DNA of 38,299 nucleotides from Rhodospirillales bacterium (GTDB taxonomy: Bacteria > Pseudomonadota > Alphaproteobacteria > Dongiales > Dongiaceae), in contig VFKA01000049.1 of assembly GCA_009885795.1 (NCBI GenBank), forward strand, positions 1 to 38,299, given 5' to 3'. Positions 24,245 through 35,767 of the stretch are shown piece by piece; position 1 is the stretch's first letter, and the number at the start of each line of letters is the position of its first letter. The notes under the pieces are model-generated. The model did no database searches. It worked only from the letters and a program-made list of their open reading frames with translations, and had not been told where the DNA came from. Made by a program: the position numbers and the translations under genes.

Positions 24245-25078
24245 ATGGCCGAGCAAAGCAATAGAAGCGCCGCCGACCTGCTCGCGCTCCTGCGCTGGCA
24301 GGTCGAGGCCGGGGCCGACGAGGCGATCGCCGAACACCCGATCGACCGCTATGCGGCGACAGCCTTGGCGCCACAGGCACCCCCGCGCAAGGCCGCGCCG
24401 GCTCCAGCCAGGGCTCTGGCTCCGCCCGCGCCTCGGGCGCCGGGAGAGGCTTCCGGCCGCTCGCTGGCCGGCGCCGCCCGAACCCTCGGGGAGTTGGCCG
24501 AGGCTTTGGCGTTGTTCGAGGGCTGCCCCCTGAAGCAGACGGCCACGAAGCTCGTGTTCGCCGACGGCAATCCCGATGCGCGCATCATGCTGGTGGGCGA
24601 GGCGCCCGGCGCCGATGAAGACCGGATCGGCCGCCCCTTCGTCGGCGTCAGCGGCCAGATGCTCGATCGCATGTTGGCCTGCATCGGCCTCGACCGGACG
24701 CGGGTCTACATTGCCAACGCGGTCTATTGGCGCCCGCCGGGCAACCGCACGCCCACCGGCGAGGAGATCGCGGCCTGCCTTCCCTTCGTCGAGCGCCACA
24801 TCGAACTCGTTTCGCCTGAAATCCTGGTCCTGCTCGGCGCTCCGGCGGTAAAGAGCCTGCTCGCCCGCAAGGAAGGAATCACCACTCTGCGCGGTCAGTG
24901 GTTTCAGTACGAGAGCGCCGGACTCGCCCGTCCCATCCCGACCTTGGCCACCCTGCATCCAGCCTATCTGCTGCGCCAGCCGGCCCAGAAACGGTACGCT
25001 TGGCGAGACATGTTGGCCCTTCAGGAAAAGGCCGAGAGCCTGGGTCTATCAATACCTAGTGTTAAACAACCAAGATGA
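24245..25078 (+). CDS. Type-4 uracil-DNA glycosylase (Fe-S)
   Basis: A 277-residue family-4 uracil-DNA glycosylase, which removes uracil from [20 protein letters not shown] (118-134) is the catalytic motif, and [14 protein letters not shown] is the second. [15 protein letters not shown] (from C94) is the metal-cluster region in this alphaproteobacterial group. The N-terminal 90 residues are Ala/Pro-rich and variable. ATG at 24245 is used; GTG at 24239 is also possible. The last dozen codons change to AT-rich ones (GGT CTA TCA ATA CCT AGT), unlike the rest of the gene, suggesting an embedded signal or replaced end. Confidence 0.9.
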   Translation: MAEQSNRSAADLLALLRWQVEAGADEAIAEHPIDRYAATALAPQAPPRKAAPAPARALAPPAPRAPGEASGRSLAGAARTLGELAEALALFEGCPLKQTATKLVFADGNPDARIMLVGEAPGADEDRIGRPFVGVSGQMLDRMLACIGLDRTRVYIANAVYWRPPGNRTPTGEEIAACLPFVERHIELVSPEILVLLGAPAVKSLLARKEGITTLRGQWFQYESAGLARPIPTLATLHPAYLLRQPAQKRYAWRDMLALQEKAESLGLSIPSVKQPR

Positions 25079-25146
25079 CCTACTACATATAGATCAGTGG
25101 TTATTTTTCTCTTGCCATGGAGCGCTCGCTTCCCTAGGTAGGACGC

Positions 25147-26763
25147 ATGAAAAGCATCAAATCGTTGCTGGGGAGACCCCCTTGGCGCCGTCTCGGCGCC
25201 GGCGTGGCCTTCATTGCCGCCGTAGCCGTCGTCCTCGCGCTGATCCACGGGCCGGGGCCCTTCGCGGCCGCCATACCCCCAACCAAACCTTCCAACACCC
25301 CGAACCAAAGCACCGCCGAGGAAAACTCGGCGACGACGCTGGCGTTGGCGACGCCGCTTGGCGAGGCGGACGCCCAGCGATACCGGATGATTTTCCGGGT
25401 GCAGCAGCAGGGGCTATGGGCGTCGGCCGACAGGCAGATCCGAAAGCTCGACGATCCTATTCTGATGGGCCACGTCCTGGCGCAGCGCTATCTGCATCCG
25501 ACGGGCTATCGCTCGACCTACAAGGAACTGGTCGGCTGGCTCTCGGCGTACCGGGACCTGCCCGAGGCGCGCGACATTCACGCCCTGGCGCTGTTGAAAA
25601 AGCCCAAGAATGCGAAGGCGCCCCCGGCGGCGCCATCGGCCGTCGACCTCGCGGGCGCGCCGGAGAATCACGTAACCGAGCCTTCGGCCGACTGGCTCGC
25701 CGGGCTGAAAGCCTGGAAGGATGGCGATTTCGGCCCGGCGGCGATGAGATTCGAGAAGGTTGCGCTGAGTCTAGAGAGCCCACCATGGGACAAGTCGTCC
25801 GGCGCCTTCTGGGCCGCGCGGAGTCATCTCAAAGATCGCCAGCCCGCCCAGGTCGGCAAGTGGCTCAAGGTCGCCGCCAAGTACCGCGAGAGCTTCTATG
25901 GGCAGATCTCGCGCCGGATGCTGGGGCTCGACCCCGGTTTCGACTTCAGCTTGCGGCCCTTCGATTCGGTCGAGGCCAAGGCGCTTCTGGTAGCGCCGGC
26001 CGGCAGCCGCGCGCTGGCACTTCTGCAGGTTGGCGAGACGCATTGGGCCGAGAAGGAGCTTCTGGCGTTGCAGGCGCAACGCGGTAACGCGCTCGGCGAC
26101 GCGATGGCGGCATTGGCGCAGATGGCGAACATGCCGGCGCTGGCGCTCAATGTGGCGGCGGCGGTCGAGGATCGCAGTCAAGCTCCCTGGCTCGACGCCA
26201 TGCGCTATCCGATGCCGGCCTGGAAACCCGCGGACGGATTCCTGATCGACCGGGCCCTGATTTACGCCGTCATGCGCCACGAATCGGGCTTCGATCCCGA
26301 CGCCAACAGCGGCGCCGGCGCCAAGGGCCTCATGCAGATCATGCCGGCGACGGCCGACGTCATCGCGCGCAAGAAAGGCGCCTTCACCGGCGCGCGCGCG
26401 CATCGCCTGCTCGACCCGGTGGTGAATTTGACGCTCGGGCAGAAGTACATCAAGACCCTGCTCGATGAATCGGCGGTCGATGGCAATTTGATCGGGCTCA
26501 TCGCCTCCTACAATGCCGGGCCCGGCAATTACAGTTCATGGAAGTCGGAGTTGCAAATCGACGATCCGCTGTTGTTCGTCGAGAGCATTCCGTCCTTGCA
26601 GACGCGGACCTTCGTGCGCCGGGTGCTGGCGTCCTTGTGGATCTATCACGAGCGCCTGGGGCAGGACACGCCGGCGCTCGATGCGCTGGTCGCCGGCGAG
26701 TGGCCGATCTACCAGCCGATGGACGGCGCGGGCACGCGCGTGGCGCGCTATGGCACGCATTGA
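25147..26763 (+). CDS. Lytic transglycosylase (SLT family)
   Basis: A 538-residue soluble lytic murein transglycosylase-like protein that cleaves peptidoglycan glycosidic bonds. An N-terminal membrane segment (about 17-34) anchors or exports it. A long helical superhelix domain follows, then the SLT domain from about residue 365, with catalytic E379 in MRHESGFDPDA, then GAKGLMQIMPATA and IASYNAGPGN. AGGTAGGA precedes the ATG. The AT-rich gap upstream (25079-25146) may hold its promoter, although I could not assign a clean -35/-10. The end overlaps the moaB-like gene by 14 bases. Confidence 0.92.
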   Translation: MKSIKSLLGRPPWRRLGAGVAFIAAVAVVLALIHGPGPFAAAIPPTKPSNTPNQSTAEENSATTLALATPLGEADAQRYRMIFRVQQQGLWASADRQIRKLDDPILMGHVLAQRYLHPTGYRSTYKELVGWLSAYRDLPEARDIHALALLKKPKNAKAPPAAPSAVDLAGAPENHVTEPSADWLAGLKAWKDGDFGPAAMRFEKVALSLESPPWDKSSGAFWAARSHLKDRQPAQVGKWLKVAAKYRESFYGQISRRMLGLDPGFDFSLRPFDSVEAKALLVAPAGSRALALLQVGETHWAEKELLALQAQRGNALGDAMAALAQMANMPALALNVAAAVEDRSQAPWLDAMRYPMPAWKPADGFLIDRALIYAVMRHESGFDPDANSGAGAKGLMQIMPATADVIARKKGAFTGARAHRLLDPVVNLTLGQKYIKTLLDESAVDGNLIGLIASYNAGPGNYSSWKSELQIDDPLLFVESIPSLQTRTFVRRVLASLWIYHERLGQDTPALDALVAGEWPIYQPMDGAGTRVARYGTH

Positions 26764-27292
26764 CGAGACGCGGCCCTTCCTTGCGGTCAACATCGCGATC
26801 CTGACCGTTTCCGATTCACGCACCGCGGCGAACGATACGTCCGGCGACACGCTGACCGAACTCATCCGGCGCGACGGCCACCATCTGGCGGCGCGCGCGC
26901 TGGTGCGCGACGACAAGCCAAGCATCGTGGCGCGGTTGAAGGCGTGGATCGCGGACCCTGGGATCGACGTGGTCATCGCCACCGGAGGCACCGGCGTCAC
27001 CGGCCGCGACGTGACGCCCGAGGCGTTCCACTCGGTCTATGACAAGGAGATCGAGGGCTTCGGCGAGCTGTTCCGCTGGCTGAGTTTCCAGAAGATCGAG
27101 ACCTCCACGATCCAGTCGCGCGCCACCGGGGGCGTGGCCGGCAACACCTACCTGTTCGCGCTGCCGGGCTCGCCCGGCGCGGCCCGCGACGGCTGGGAAG
27201 GAATTCTGAAGTGGCAGCTCGACAGCCGCCACCGCCCGTGCAATTTGGCCGAGCTCATGCCGCGCCTGCTGGAGCATCTGAAATCGGCTTGA
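26750..27292 (+). CDS. moaB: MoaB/Mog family molybdenum cofactor protein
   Basis: A 180-residue MoaB/Mog-family protein, which adenylates molybdopterin or aids molybdenum insertion. NIAILTVSDSRTAANDTSGD is the N-terminal signature; ATGGTGVTGRDVTPEA (77-92) is the molybdopterin-binding loop. The C-terminal part has ALPGSPGAARDGWEGIL. ATG at 26750 is chosen since upstream codons are the lytic transglycosylase read out of frame; the genes overlap by 14 bases. No other molybdenum genes are nearby, so its role in the cofactor pathway rests on the family alone. Confidence 0.9.
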   Translation: MARIDETRPFLAVNIAILTVSDSRTAANDTSGDTLTELIRRDGHHLAARALVRDDKPSIVARLKAWIADPGIDVVIATGGTGVTGRDVTPEAFHSVYDKEIEGFGELFRWLSFQKIETSTIQSRATGGVAGNTYLFALPGSPGAARDGWEGILKWQLDSRHRPCNLAELMPRLLEHLKSA

Positions 27293-27331
27293 ACCGGATT
27301 TGGTTCTTGAAATGTTCCGGCCCATCGGCCT

Positions 27332-28468
27332 ATGCTTTCGACCATGAGACCAGGCCCGCCCGACCCGCATCCCGACATCGTTCTTCCCGACCTGCCGCGA
27401 AAGGGCCGGGGCGCGGTGAGCAATCCGACCGGGCGCTACGAGCCGGGCCGGCGCGTGGCGGAAGACGACGGTTGGGGCGCGCCAGACGAAGATGATTTGC
27501 CGCCGTTCAGAACCACTGTCGCCTATGACGCCAGCCGCACGATCATCGCCCGCAATCAATCGCCCGACATCCCCTTCGACCAATCGATCAATCCCTATCG
27601 CGGGTGCGAGCATGGCTGCGTCTATTGCTACGCGCGCCCGACCCACGCCTATCTCGGGCTGTCGCCGGGCCTCGATTTCGAAACCAAGCTGTTCGCCAAG
27701 CCCGACGCGCCGGCGCTGTTGCGCCAGGAACTTGCCAAGCCCGGCTATCGTCCGGCCCTGATCGCGCTCGGCACCAATACCGATCCCTATCAGCCGGTCG
27801 AGCGCGGGCTTCGTATCACGCGGGGCATTCTCGAGGTTCTGGCCGAGTGCCATCACCCCGTCGGCATTGTCACCAAGTCGGCGCTGATTCAACGCGACAT
27901 CGACATTCTCGGTCCCATGGCGGCGCGCGGACTGGCGATGGCCTATGTGTCCGTGACGACGCTCGATCGCGACCTGGCGCGCCGGATGGAGCCGCGCGCG
28001 GCGGCGCCAACGCGGCGCCTGGAGACCATTCGCGCGCTCGCCCAAGCCGGCATTCCGACCGGGGTCATGACGGCGCCGATAATCCCCGCGCTCAACGATC
28101 ATGAAATGGAACGCATATTGGAGGAGGCGGCCGGCGCCGGCGCGGCCTTCGCCGGATATGTGCTGCTTCGATTGCCGCTCGAGATCAAGGATCTGTTCTC
28201 CGAATGGCTCCAGGCCCACGCGCCGGGCAAGGCCAGACACGTCCTGTCGCTCGTGCGCCAGACCCATGGAGGCGCGCTCTACGATCCCGCGTTCGGGCGG
28301 CGCATGAAGGGCGAGGGACCCTATGCGCAGTTGATCGCGCAGCGATTCAAGCTGGCGTGCGAGCGGCTCGGCTTCAACCGCCAGCGTTGGCGGGGCGACA
28401 TCAGCCAGTTTCGCCCGCCGGTGCCGGAACCGGCGGATCGGCGCCAGTTGTCGCTGTTCGGCGATTGA
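27332..28468 (+). CDS. PA0069-family radical SAM protein
   Basis: A 378-residue radical SAM protein of the PA0069/Rv2578c group, distantly like spore photoproduct lyase; function unknown. The 4Fe-4S motif is CEHGCVYCYAR with C92, C96 and C99 (C-x3-C-x2-C), followed by ARPTHAYLGLSPGLDFETKL and LIALGTNTDPYQPVER, which are diagnostic of the group. The N-terminal GRGAVSNPTGRYEPGR is also typical. ATG at 27332 and ATG at 27344 are equally possible. It is followed after five bases by rnhB, so the two are probably co-transcribed. Confidence 0.87.
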   Translation: MLSTMRPGPPDPHPDIVLPDLPRKGRGAVSNPTGRYEPGRRVAEDDGWGAPDEDDLPPFRTTVAYDASRTIIARNQSPDIPFDQSINPYRGCEHGCVYCYARPTHAYLGLSPGLDFETKLFAKPDAPALLRQELAKPGYRPALIALGTNTDPYQPVERGLRITRGILEVLAECHHPVGIVTKSALIQRDIDILGPMAARGLAMAYVSVTTLDRDLARRMEPRAAAPTRRLETIRALAQAGIPTGVMTAPIIPALNDHEMERILEEAAGAGAAFAGYVLLRLPLEIKDLFSEWLQAHAPGKARHVLSLVRQTHGGALYDPAFGRRMKGEGPYAQLIAQRFKLACERLGFNRQRWRGDISQFRPPVPEPADRRQLSLFGD

Positions 28469-28473
28469 CCCTG

Positions 28474-29083
28474 ATGCCCGACTTTTCCTTGGAGATCGCG
28501 CAGGCCGAGCGCCCCGTCGCCGGCATCGACGAGGCCGGACGCGGCCCCCTCGCCGGTCCCGTGGTCGCGGCCGCCTGCATTCTAGGGTCCGACATGCCGG
28601 CCGGGATCGCGGCGGCGATCGACGATTCCAAGAAGCTCACGAGGGGTCGGCGCGAGAGACTGTTCGAATGGCTGTCCGCCAACGCGGAGTTCGGCGTCGG
28701 CGAGGCCAGCGTCGAGGAGATCGACACCGTGAACATTCTCCAGGCCACGCTGCTGGCGATGCGCCGGGCGGTCGCCAAGCTCCCGCGTGCGCCGGCCGTG
28801 GCGCTGATCGACGGCAATCGCTGCCCGGACCTCGACTGCCGGATGCAGGCCGTCATCGGCGGCGACGGAATCTCGCTCTCGATCGCGGCGGCGTCGATCA
28901 TCGCCAAGGTGACCCGCGACCGGCTCATGGCCGGGCTCGATTCGTGTTATCCGGGATACGGCTTCGCCCGCAACGCCGGCTATGGGACGCTTGAGCATCG
29001 AGCGGCCCTACTACATCTAGGGGTGACGCCGGCGCACCGTCGTAGTTTTAGTCCAATATCTCAACTTGTTCTTTTAAAAGATT

Positions 29084-29085
<2 letters not shown>
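28474..29085 (+). CDS. rnhB: Ribonuclease HII
   Basis: A 203-residue RNase HII that nicks the RNA strand of RNA-DNA hybrids and removes misincorporated ribonucleotides. GIDEAGRGPLAGPVV (17-31) contains catalytic D19 and E20; ALIDGNRCP holds D113; SIIAKVTRDRLM and YGFARNAGYGT follow. Starts at ATG 28474, five bases after the radical SAM stop. The last codons change sharply: CTA CTA CAT CTA and then AGT TTT AGT CCA ATA TCT, ending LVLLKD. The usual family end after HRRSF is conserved in the protein but written with AT-rich codons, because the region doubles as the ccrM leader. Confidence 0.93.
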
Positions 29086-31333
<2,248 letters not shown>

Positions 31334-31385
31334 GGCGGCCGCCAGACTATAGAATGCAACGCGGGTCCGACCAAAGGGAGCGAGA

Positions 31386-31904
31386 ATGGCCAAGCGCGGC
31401 AACGCGGCGGGCGAGGATGCGCGGCGGCGCCATGGCCTGCTCGCGGTCGGCGCGCTCTTGCCCGCGGTGGCCGGCAAGGCGCTCGGCAAGCGCGGCCTGG
31501 CGGAAGGGCGCCTCGTCTCCGATTGGCCGGCGCTGGTCGGCGCCGACATCGCCCGGCACACCGCGCCCGAGAGGCTGGCCTTCGCGCCGGGGCGGCGCGA
31601 GGACGGCACGCTGCATCTCGTGGTCGACGGGCCGTGGGCGGTCGAGTTGCAGCATTTGGCGCCGCAGGTCGTCGAGCGCATCAACGGCTTTTTCGGCTAC
31701 CGCGCCGTGGCCAGGTTGAAGATGCGGCGCGGCGTCCTGCCCAAGGCCCCGAGCGCCCCCCCCGTTCGCCGCAAGCCGGACGCGACGGAAATGGCGCGGA
31801 TCGGGCGCGAGACGGAAGCCGTCGCCGATAAGGGGCTTCGACAGGCGCTCGCCGATTTCGGCGCCGCGCTGAAGGCCGCCCGGCCAAGCCGCGAGAAGAG
31901 CTGA
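31386..31904 (+). CDS. DUF721 / DciA-like protein
   Basis: A 172-residue DUF721 protein. DciA proteins of this domain load the replicative helicase in bacteria that lack DnaC, and alphaproteobacterial members are probable equivalents. The N-terminal domain has the pattern LVSDWPALVGADIARHTAP and LHLVVDGPWAVELQHLAPQVVERIN-like packing; the tail is basic and helical. GGGAGCGAG precedes the ATG. It is divergent from mutY and stops two bases before the end of the convergent NfeD-like gene. Helicase loading is inferred from the family. Confidence 0.85.
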   Translation: MAKRGNAAGEDARRRHGLLAVGALLPAVAGKALGKRGLAEGRLVSDWPALVGADIARHTAPERLAFAPGRREDGTLHLVVDGPWAVELQHLAPQVVERINGFFGYRAVARLKMRRGVLPKAPSAPPVRRKPDATEMARIGRETEAVADKGLRQALADFGAALKAARPSREKS

Positions 31905-31906
31905 CT

Positions 31907-32200
31907 CTAGAGTTCGCCTTTCGGGTCGCCGCCGGCCGAAGCGCGGCGGCGGAGATAAACGTGCCCGGCGATCGCAACGATTGCCGCGAGGATCGCGAAG
32001 GCAAGAAACTCCGCCTTCCAACCGAGAGTGGGCACGAGCCATGCCATGAGCCCGACCAGGCCGGCGGCGATTCCAAGCCATAGGCAGAACATGACCGGCC
32101 GCAGCAATTCGATGAAGGCGAACACGGCGCCGGCAACCCACCAGTGCCAGAACTCGACCTGTCCTAGCCAGGCTGTCACATAAATTACAACCGTTTTCAT
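31907..32200 (-). CDS. Short NfeD-like membrane protein (no OB domain)
   Basis: A 97-residue protein with three predicted membrane segments at about 19-38, 40-56 and 65-82, and the acidic/aromatic pattern EFWHWWVAGAVFAFIELLRP typical of NfeD N-termini. It ends soon after a basic HVYLRRR, so the C-terminal OB-fold domain of common NfeD proteins (about 145 residues) is absent, and the next gene leaves no room for it. No SPFH/stomatin partner gene is adjacent. Codons at the start are AT-rich. Possibly a truncated or naturally short member. Confidence 0.75.
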   Translation of the reverse strand: MKTVVIYVTAWLGQVEFWHWWVAGAVFAFIELLRPVMFCLWLGIAAGLVGLMAWLVPTLGWKAEFLAFAILAAIVAIAGHVYLRRRASAGGDPKGEL

Positions 32201-32233
32201 GTTACTTAACTGTATTATGAGTAAATAGTAATT

Positions 32234-32239
32234 ATTATA
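32234..32239 (-). promoter_or_regulatory. Possible -10 box of the NfeD-like gene
   Basis: On the minus strand the sequence reads TATAAT, a perfect sigma-70 -10 hexamer, 34 bases before the NfeD-like ATG at 32200, within an AT-rich gap. No good -35 box is visible at 16-18 bases upstream, so the assignment is tentative. Confidence 0.35.
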
Positions 32240-32251
32240 GAGTTAATTTTT

Positions 32252-33322
32252 CTATGATGGACCTGGAATGAGAGCTGGTTTCTCCACGGCGTCTTCGAGC
32301 TGGGCCTGGTCGAGTCGCTCGGCGAAGCGGGAGACTTTCTCGCTCGAGATCTGGATCTGGCGGATATCCTCGCTCGCATGTCCGAAATGGGTTTGAAGTT
32401 TCTGAACGCGGTCGTCGAGCCGGCGCATGTTGTCGAGGAGCGCCTGGAGCTCGGCCCGGATGCGCCCGGCCTGTTCGCGCAGGCGCACATCGCGCAACAC
32501 CGCGCGCACGGTGTTGAGGAGGAACATCAGCGTGGACGGGGACACGATCGAGACCCGCCGGCGTTGGGCGTCTTCCACCAGGTTCGGGAAATTGCCGTGC
32601 AGCTCGGCATAGACCGCCTCGCTCGGCAGGAACATGAGGGCGCAATCGGCGGTAACGCCGGCGAGGATGTAGCGCTCGGCGATGTCCTCGACGTGACCCT
32701 TGATGGCGATCGTGAAATCGCGGGCGGCCTTGGTCTGCTGCGCCTTGTCGCTTGCCTCGCGCAGCGCGCGGTAGCTTTCGAGCGGGAACTTGGCGTCGAG
32801 CGCGATGGGTCCGGGCGGGTGCGGCAGGTTGATGAGACAGTCGACGCGCCTGCCGTTGGGCAGCGTCTCCTGGAACTTGTAGGCGTTGGCGGGCAGCATG
32901 TCGCGCACCAGGTTCTCGAGCTGGACCTCGCCGAAGGCGCCGCGCGCGCGGGTGTTGGCGAGGATGTCCTGCAGGCCCACGACCTGGGTCGATAGCTCGA
33001 CGATGTTCTTCTGCGCCGCGTCGAGGACGGCGAGCCGCTCCTTGAGATCGCCCATCGACTGGGCGGTGAGGGTCGAATGTTCCTGGAGGCGGCTGCCGAC
33101 CCGATCGCCGAACTCGGCGAGGTGCTGGGTCAAGGCGCGCTCCTGCGCCTGGAGCCGCTCGGCGAGCTGGCCTTGCGATGCCGCTTGCGCCTCGGCGATC
33201 TGCGCCAGGCGGCCGGTTACTTCGGCGCCCGCCCCACCGCCGCGCCGCAACGCCAGCGCCGCCACCGCCACCAGCGCGACAACAGCCGCCAGGACCAGGA
33301 TCATGAGCTCGGAGCCGATCAT
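32252..33322 (-). CDS. rmuC: DNA recombination protein RmuC
   Basis: A 356-residue RmuC-family protein. An N-terminal membrane segment (about 6-24) is followed by a Gln/Ala-rich coiled coil (about 30-110), then the nuclease-fold domain, with GAFGEVQLENLVRDMLP, LPNGRRVDCLINLP, ALDAKFPLESYRAL and LMFLPSEAVYAEL. RmuC limits recombination at inverted repeats. ATG at 33322 is chosen; the longer frame upstream would only read the complement of def. The C-terminus and stop run into the AT-rich gap. Divergent from def over 114 bases. Confidence 0.92.
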   Translation of the reverse strand: MIGSELMILVLAAVVALVAVAALALRRGGGAGAEVTGRLAQIAEAQAASQGQLAERLQAQERALTQHLAEFGDRVGSRLQEHSTLTAQSMGDLKERLAVLDAAQKNIVELSTQVVGLQDILANTRARGAFGEVQLENLVRDMLPANAYKFQETLPNGRRVDCLINLPHPPGPIALDAKFPLESYRALREASDKAQQTKAARDFTIAIKGHVEDIAERYILAGVTADCALMFLPSEAVYAELHGNFPNLVEDAQRRRVSIVSPSTLMFLLNTVRAVLRDVRLREQAGRIRAELQALLDNMRRLDDRVQKLQTHFGHASEDIRQIQISSEKVSRFAERLDQAQLEDAVEKPALIPGPS

Positions 33323-33436
33323 GGAACCTAGCCTAGCAGGCTCCTCGCCCACCCGCACGCGCCGCCGCTGCTTGACGCCCCGCGCACCCGTGCCATAGGT
33401 AAGGGCGCAAAAGCGCGTCCCTCGATCTCTCCGTCC

Positions 33437-33970
33437 ATGGCCAAGCTCGACGTCATCATCGCCCCCGATCCACGGCTCAAGCGCGCGTGCAAGCCGGTCG
33501 TCCGCGTCGATGCGCGCGTGCGCCGGATCATGGACGACATGCTGGAGACCATGTACGCGGCGCCCGGCATCGGCCTGGCGGCGCCGCAGGTCGGCGTGTT
33601 CGAGCGCGTCATCGTCGTCGATCCGGCGCGCGCCGACGAGCCGCCGCGGCCCTGGCAACTCGCCAATCCGGTGATCCTTTGGGCGTCGGACGAGATGTCG
33701 ATCTACAACGAAGGCTGTCTGTCGCTGCCCAATCATTGGGCCGATGTCGAGCGCCCGGCGCGGGTGCGCGTGCGCTATCTGGACCGTGACAACGAGATCA
33801 GAATCACCGAGGCCGACGGATTGCTCGCGACCTGCATTCAGCACGAGATGGATCACCTGGACGGCGTGCTGTTCGTCGATCGCATCTCCGCCTTGAAGCG
33901 CGGGATCATCCTGCGCCGGCTGGCCAAGACCCGAAAGACCGCCGCGGAGAAGGCCGCCGTACCGCATTGA
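33437..33970 (+). CDS. def: Peptide deformylase
   Basis: A 177-residue peptide deformylase that removes the formyl group from nascent proteins. The three motifs are complete: GIGLAAPQVG (44-53), EGCLSLP (92-98) and QHEMDHLDG (135-143), so the metal ligands C94, H136 and H140 with catalytic E137 are present. First gene of the def-fmt-truA operon; fmt starts 37 bases after its stop. The length is normal. Confidence 0.96.
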   Translation: MAKLDVIIAPDPRLKRACKPVVRVDARVRRIMDDMLETMYAAPGIGLAAPQVGVFERVIVVDPARADEPPRPWQLANPVILWASDEMSIYNEGCLSLPNHWADVERPARVRVRYLDRDNEIRITEADGLLATCIQHEMDHLDGVLFVDRISALKRGIILRRLAKTRKTAAEKAAVPH

Positions 33971-34007
33971 CCGCGCGCCGGTCCGGGGCCAAGGCCGAGG
34001 CCGGGAC

Positions 34008-34937
34008 ATGACCCGGCTGCGCCTCGCCTTCATGGGCACGCCCGAATTCGCCGTCCCGACGCTCGAGGCGCTGCTCGCCGCGGGCCATGAAGTGGCCGCC
34101 GTCTATTGCCGGCCGCCGCGCCCGGCCGGGCGCGGCCAGCGCCCGCGCCCCTCGCCGGTGCAGATTTTCGCCGAGGCGCGCGGGCTGACTTGTCGACACC
34201 CGGAGACCTTGCGCCCGGCCGAAATCCAGGCGGCGTTCGCGGCCCTTGGCCTCGATGCCGCCGTGGTCGTCGCCTATGGCCTGTTGCTGCCCAAGGCAAT
34301 GCTGGCGGCGCCGCGGCTCGGGTGCCTCAACCTCCATGCCTCGCTGCTGCCGCGCTGGCGCGGGGCGGCGCCGATCGAGCGCGCCATCCTCGAGGGCGAT
34401 CCGATCACCGGCGTCACCATCATGCGCATGGAGGAAGGGCTCGATACCGGCCCCATCCTGCTGGCGGAAGAGATTCTCATCGGCCCCGAGGATAACGCCG
34501 GGCATCTGGCCCAGCGCCTCGCGCATCTGGGCGCGAAGGCGATGCTGGAGGCGCTGGAGGGACAAGCCGCCGGCACCTTGACGGCGCGCCCGCAACCCAC
34601 GACAGGCGTCACCCATGCCGGGAAGATCGCGGAAGCCGAAGGCCGCCTCGACTGGCGCAAACCCGCTTCGGTACTCGAACGCGAGGTGCGCGCCTTCGAC
34701 CCCAGGCCCGGCGCCTGGTTCGAGCTTGGAGGCCAGCGCATCCGCGTGCGCAAGGCGGCGGTCGGGGCCGCTTGCGGCGGCGTGCCCGGAACGGTCCGGG
34801 ACGCAAGCCTCGCCATCGCCTGCGGCGACGGGCTTACGCTCGACGTGCGGGCCGTGCAGCGGGCCGGCGGCAAGGCGATGGATACGGCGGCATTCCTGCG
34901 CGGCGCCAAACTGGGCAGCGGGCTGGTGCTGGCGTGA
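34008..34937 (+). CDS. fmt: Methionyl-tRNA formyltransferase
   Basis: A 309-residue formyltransferase that charges initiator Met-tRNA with a formyl group. [20 protein letters not shown] (9-28) opens the domain; [17 protein letters not shown] (107-123) holds the catalytic N108 and H110, and GLDTGPI contains D146. The C-terminal OB domain follows from about residue 205. It works as the partner of def upstream, and truA overlaps its stop as GTGA. Confidence 0.96.
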   Translation: MTRLRLAFMGTPEFAVPTLEALLAAGHEVAAVYCRPPRPAGRGQRPRPSPVQIFAEARGLTCRHPETLRPAEIQAAFAALGLDAAVVVAYGLLLPKAMLAAPRLGCLNLHASLLPRWRGAAPIERAILEGDPITGVTIMRMEEGLDTGPILLAEEILIGPEDNAGHLAQRLAHLGAKAMLEALEGQAAGTLTARPQPTTGVTHAGKIAEAEGRLDWRKPASVLEREVRAFDPRPGAWFELGGQRIRVRKAAVGAACGGVPGTVRDASLAIACGDGLTLDVRAVQRAGGKAMDTAAFLRGAKLGSGLVLA

Positions 34938-35686
34938 CGCGCTATAAGCTGACGCTCGAATATGACGGCGGCGGCTTCGTCGGCTGGCAGCGACAGGACA
35001 ACGGTCCGTCGATTCAAGCGGCGTTGGAGGACGCGATCCTGGCCTTCTGCGGCGAGCAAACGGTGACGGCCGCCGCGGGGCGCACCGACGCCGGCGTGCA
35101 CGCGCTAGGCCAGGTCGTCCATGCCGACATCCTGAAGCCGACGACGGCGGAGACGGTGCGGGGCGCGCTCAACTTCCACCTGCGCCCGCATGCGATCGTC
35201 GTACTCGAGGCCGAGGCGGCGGCGCCCGATTTCCATGCCCGCTTCTCGGCCACGTCGCGCGCCTATCTCTACCGCATCGCCAACCGGCGCGCGTGGCTGG
35301 CGCTCGAGCGCGGCCGCGCCTGGTGGGTGGCGCACGCGCTCGACGAGCAGGCGATGGCCGAGGCGGCGCGCCGCCTCGTCGGCACGCATGACTTCACCAG
35401 CTTTCGTTCGACCCAGTGCCAGTCGGCCTCGCCGGTGAAGACGCTGGACGTACTCGAGGTCACCCGCGCGGGCGAGGAGATCCGTATCGTGGCCCGCGCG
35501 CGCTCCTTCCTGCACCACCAGGTCAGGAATTTCGCCGGCACGCTGAAGCTCGTGGGCGAAGGCAAGTGGACGCCCGACGATGTCGAGCGCGCGCTCAAAC
35601 GGCGCGAGCGCTCGGCGGCCGGCCCGACCGCGCCGCCCGAGGGGCTGTACCTGACCGCGGTGGGTTATGCTTGCCATCAGCCGTAA
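34934..35686 (+). CDS. truA: tRNA pseudouridine(38-40) synthase
   Basis: A 250-residue TruA, which makes pseudouridine at positions 38-40 of tRNA anticodon arms. [18 protein letters not shown] opens it; catalytic D52 lies in [10 protein letters not shown] (48-57). [15 protein letters not shown] is the late family motif. The start is a GTG that overlaps the fmt stop (GTGA), the only start consistent with the family N-terminus. Third gene of def-fmt-truA. Confidence 0.95.
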   Translation: MTRYKLTLEYDGGGFVGWQRQDNGPSIQAALEDAILAFCGEQTVTAAAGRTDAGVHALGQVVHADILKPTTAETVRGALNFHLRPHAIVVLEAEAAAPDFHARFSATSRAYLYRIANRRAWLALERGRAWWVAHALDEQAMAEAARRLVGTHDFTSFRSTQCQSASPVKTLDVLEVTRAGEEIRIVARARSFLHHQVRNFAGTLKLVGEGKWTPDDVERALKRRERSAAGPTAPPEGLYLTAVGYACHQP

Positions 35687-35767
35687 GGCCCCCTCGATAG
35701 ACTCTTGCGCGCGCTCCCAATACAATCTTGCCTAGGTTCCGTATTTCCTAAAGGTATCGGCGCCCTT

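Noticed and set aside
25081-29023. A shared string CCTACTACAT-TAG near 25077 and 29008
   Set aside because: About 13 of 14 bases agree, but one copy is inside rnhB coding sequence and the match is too short to claim a repeat family.
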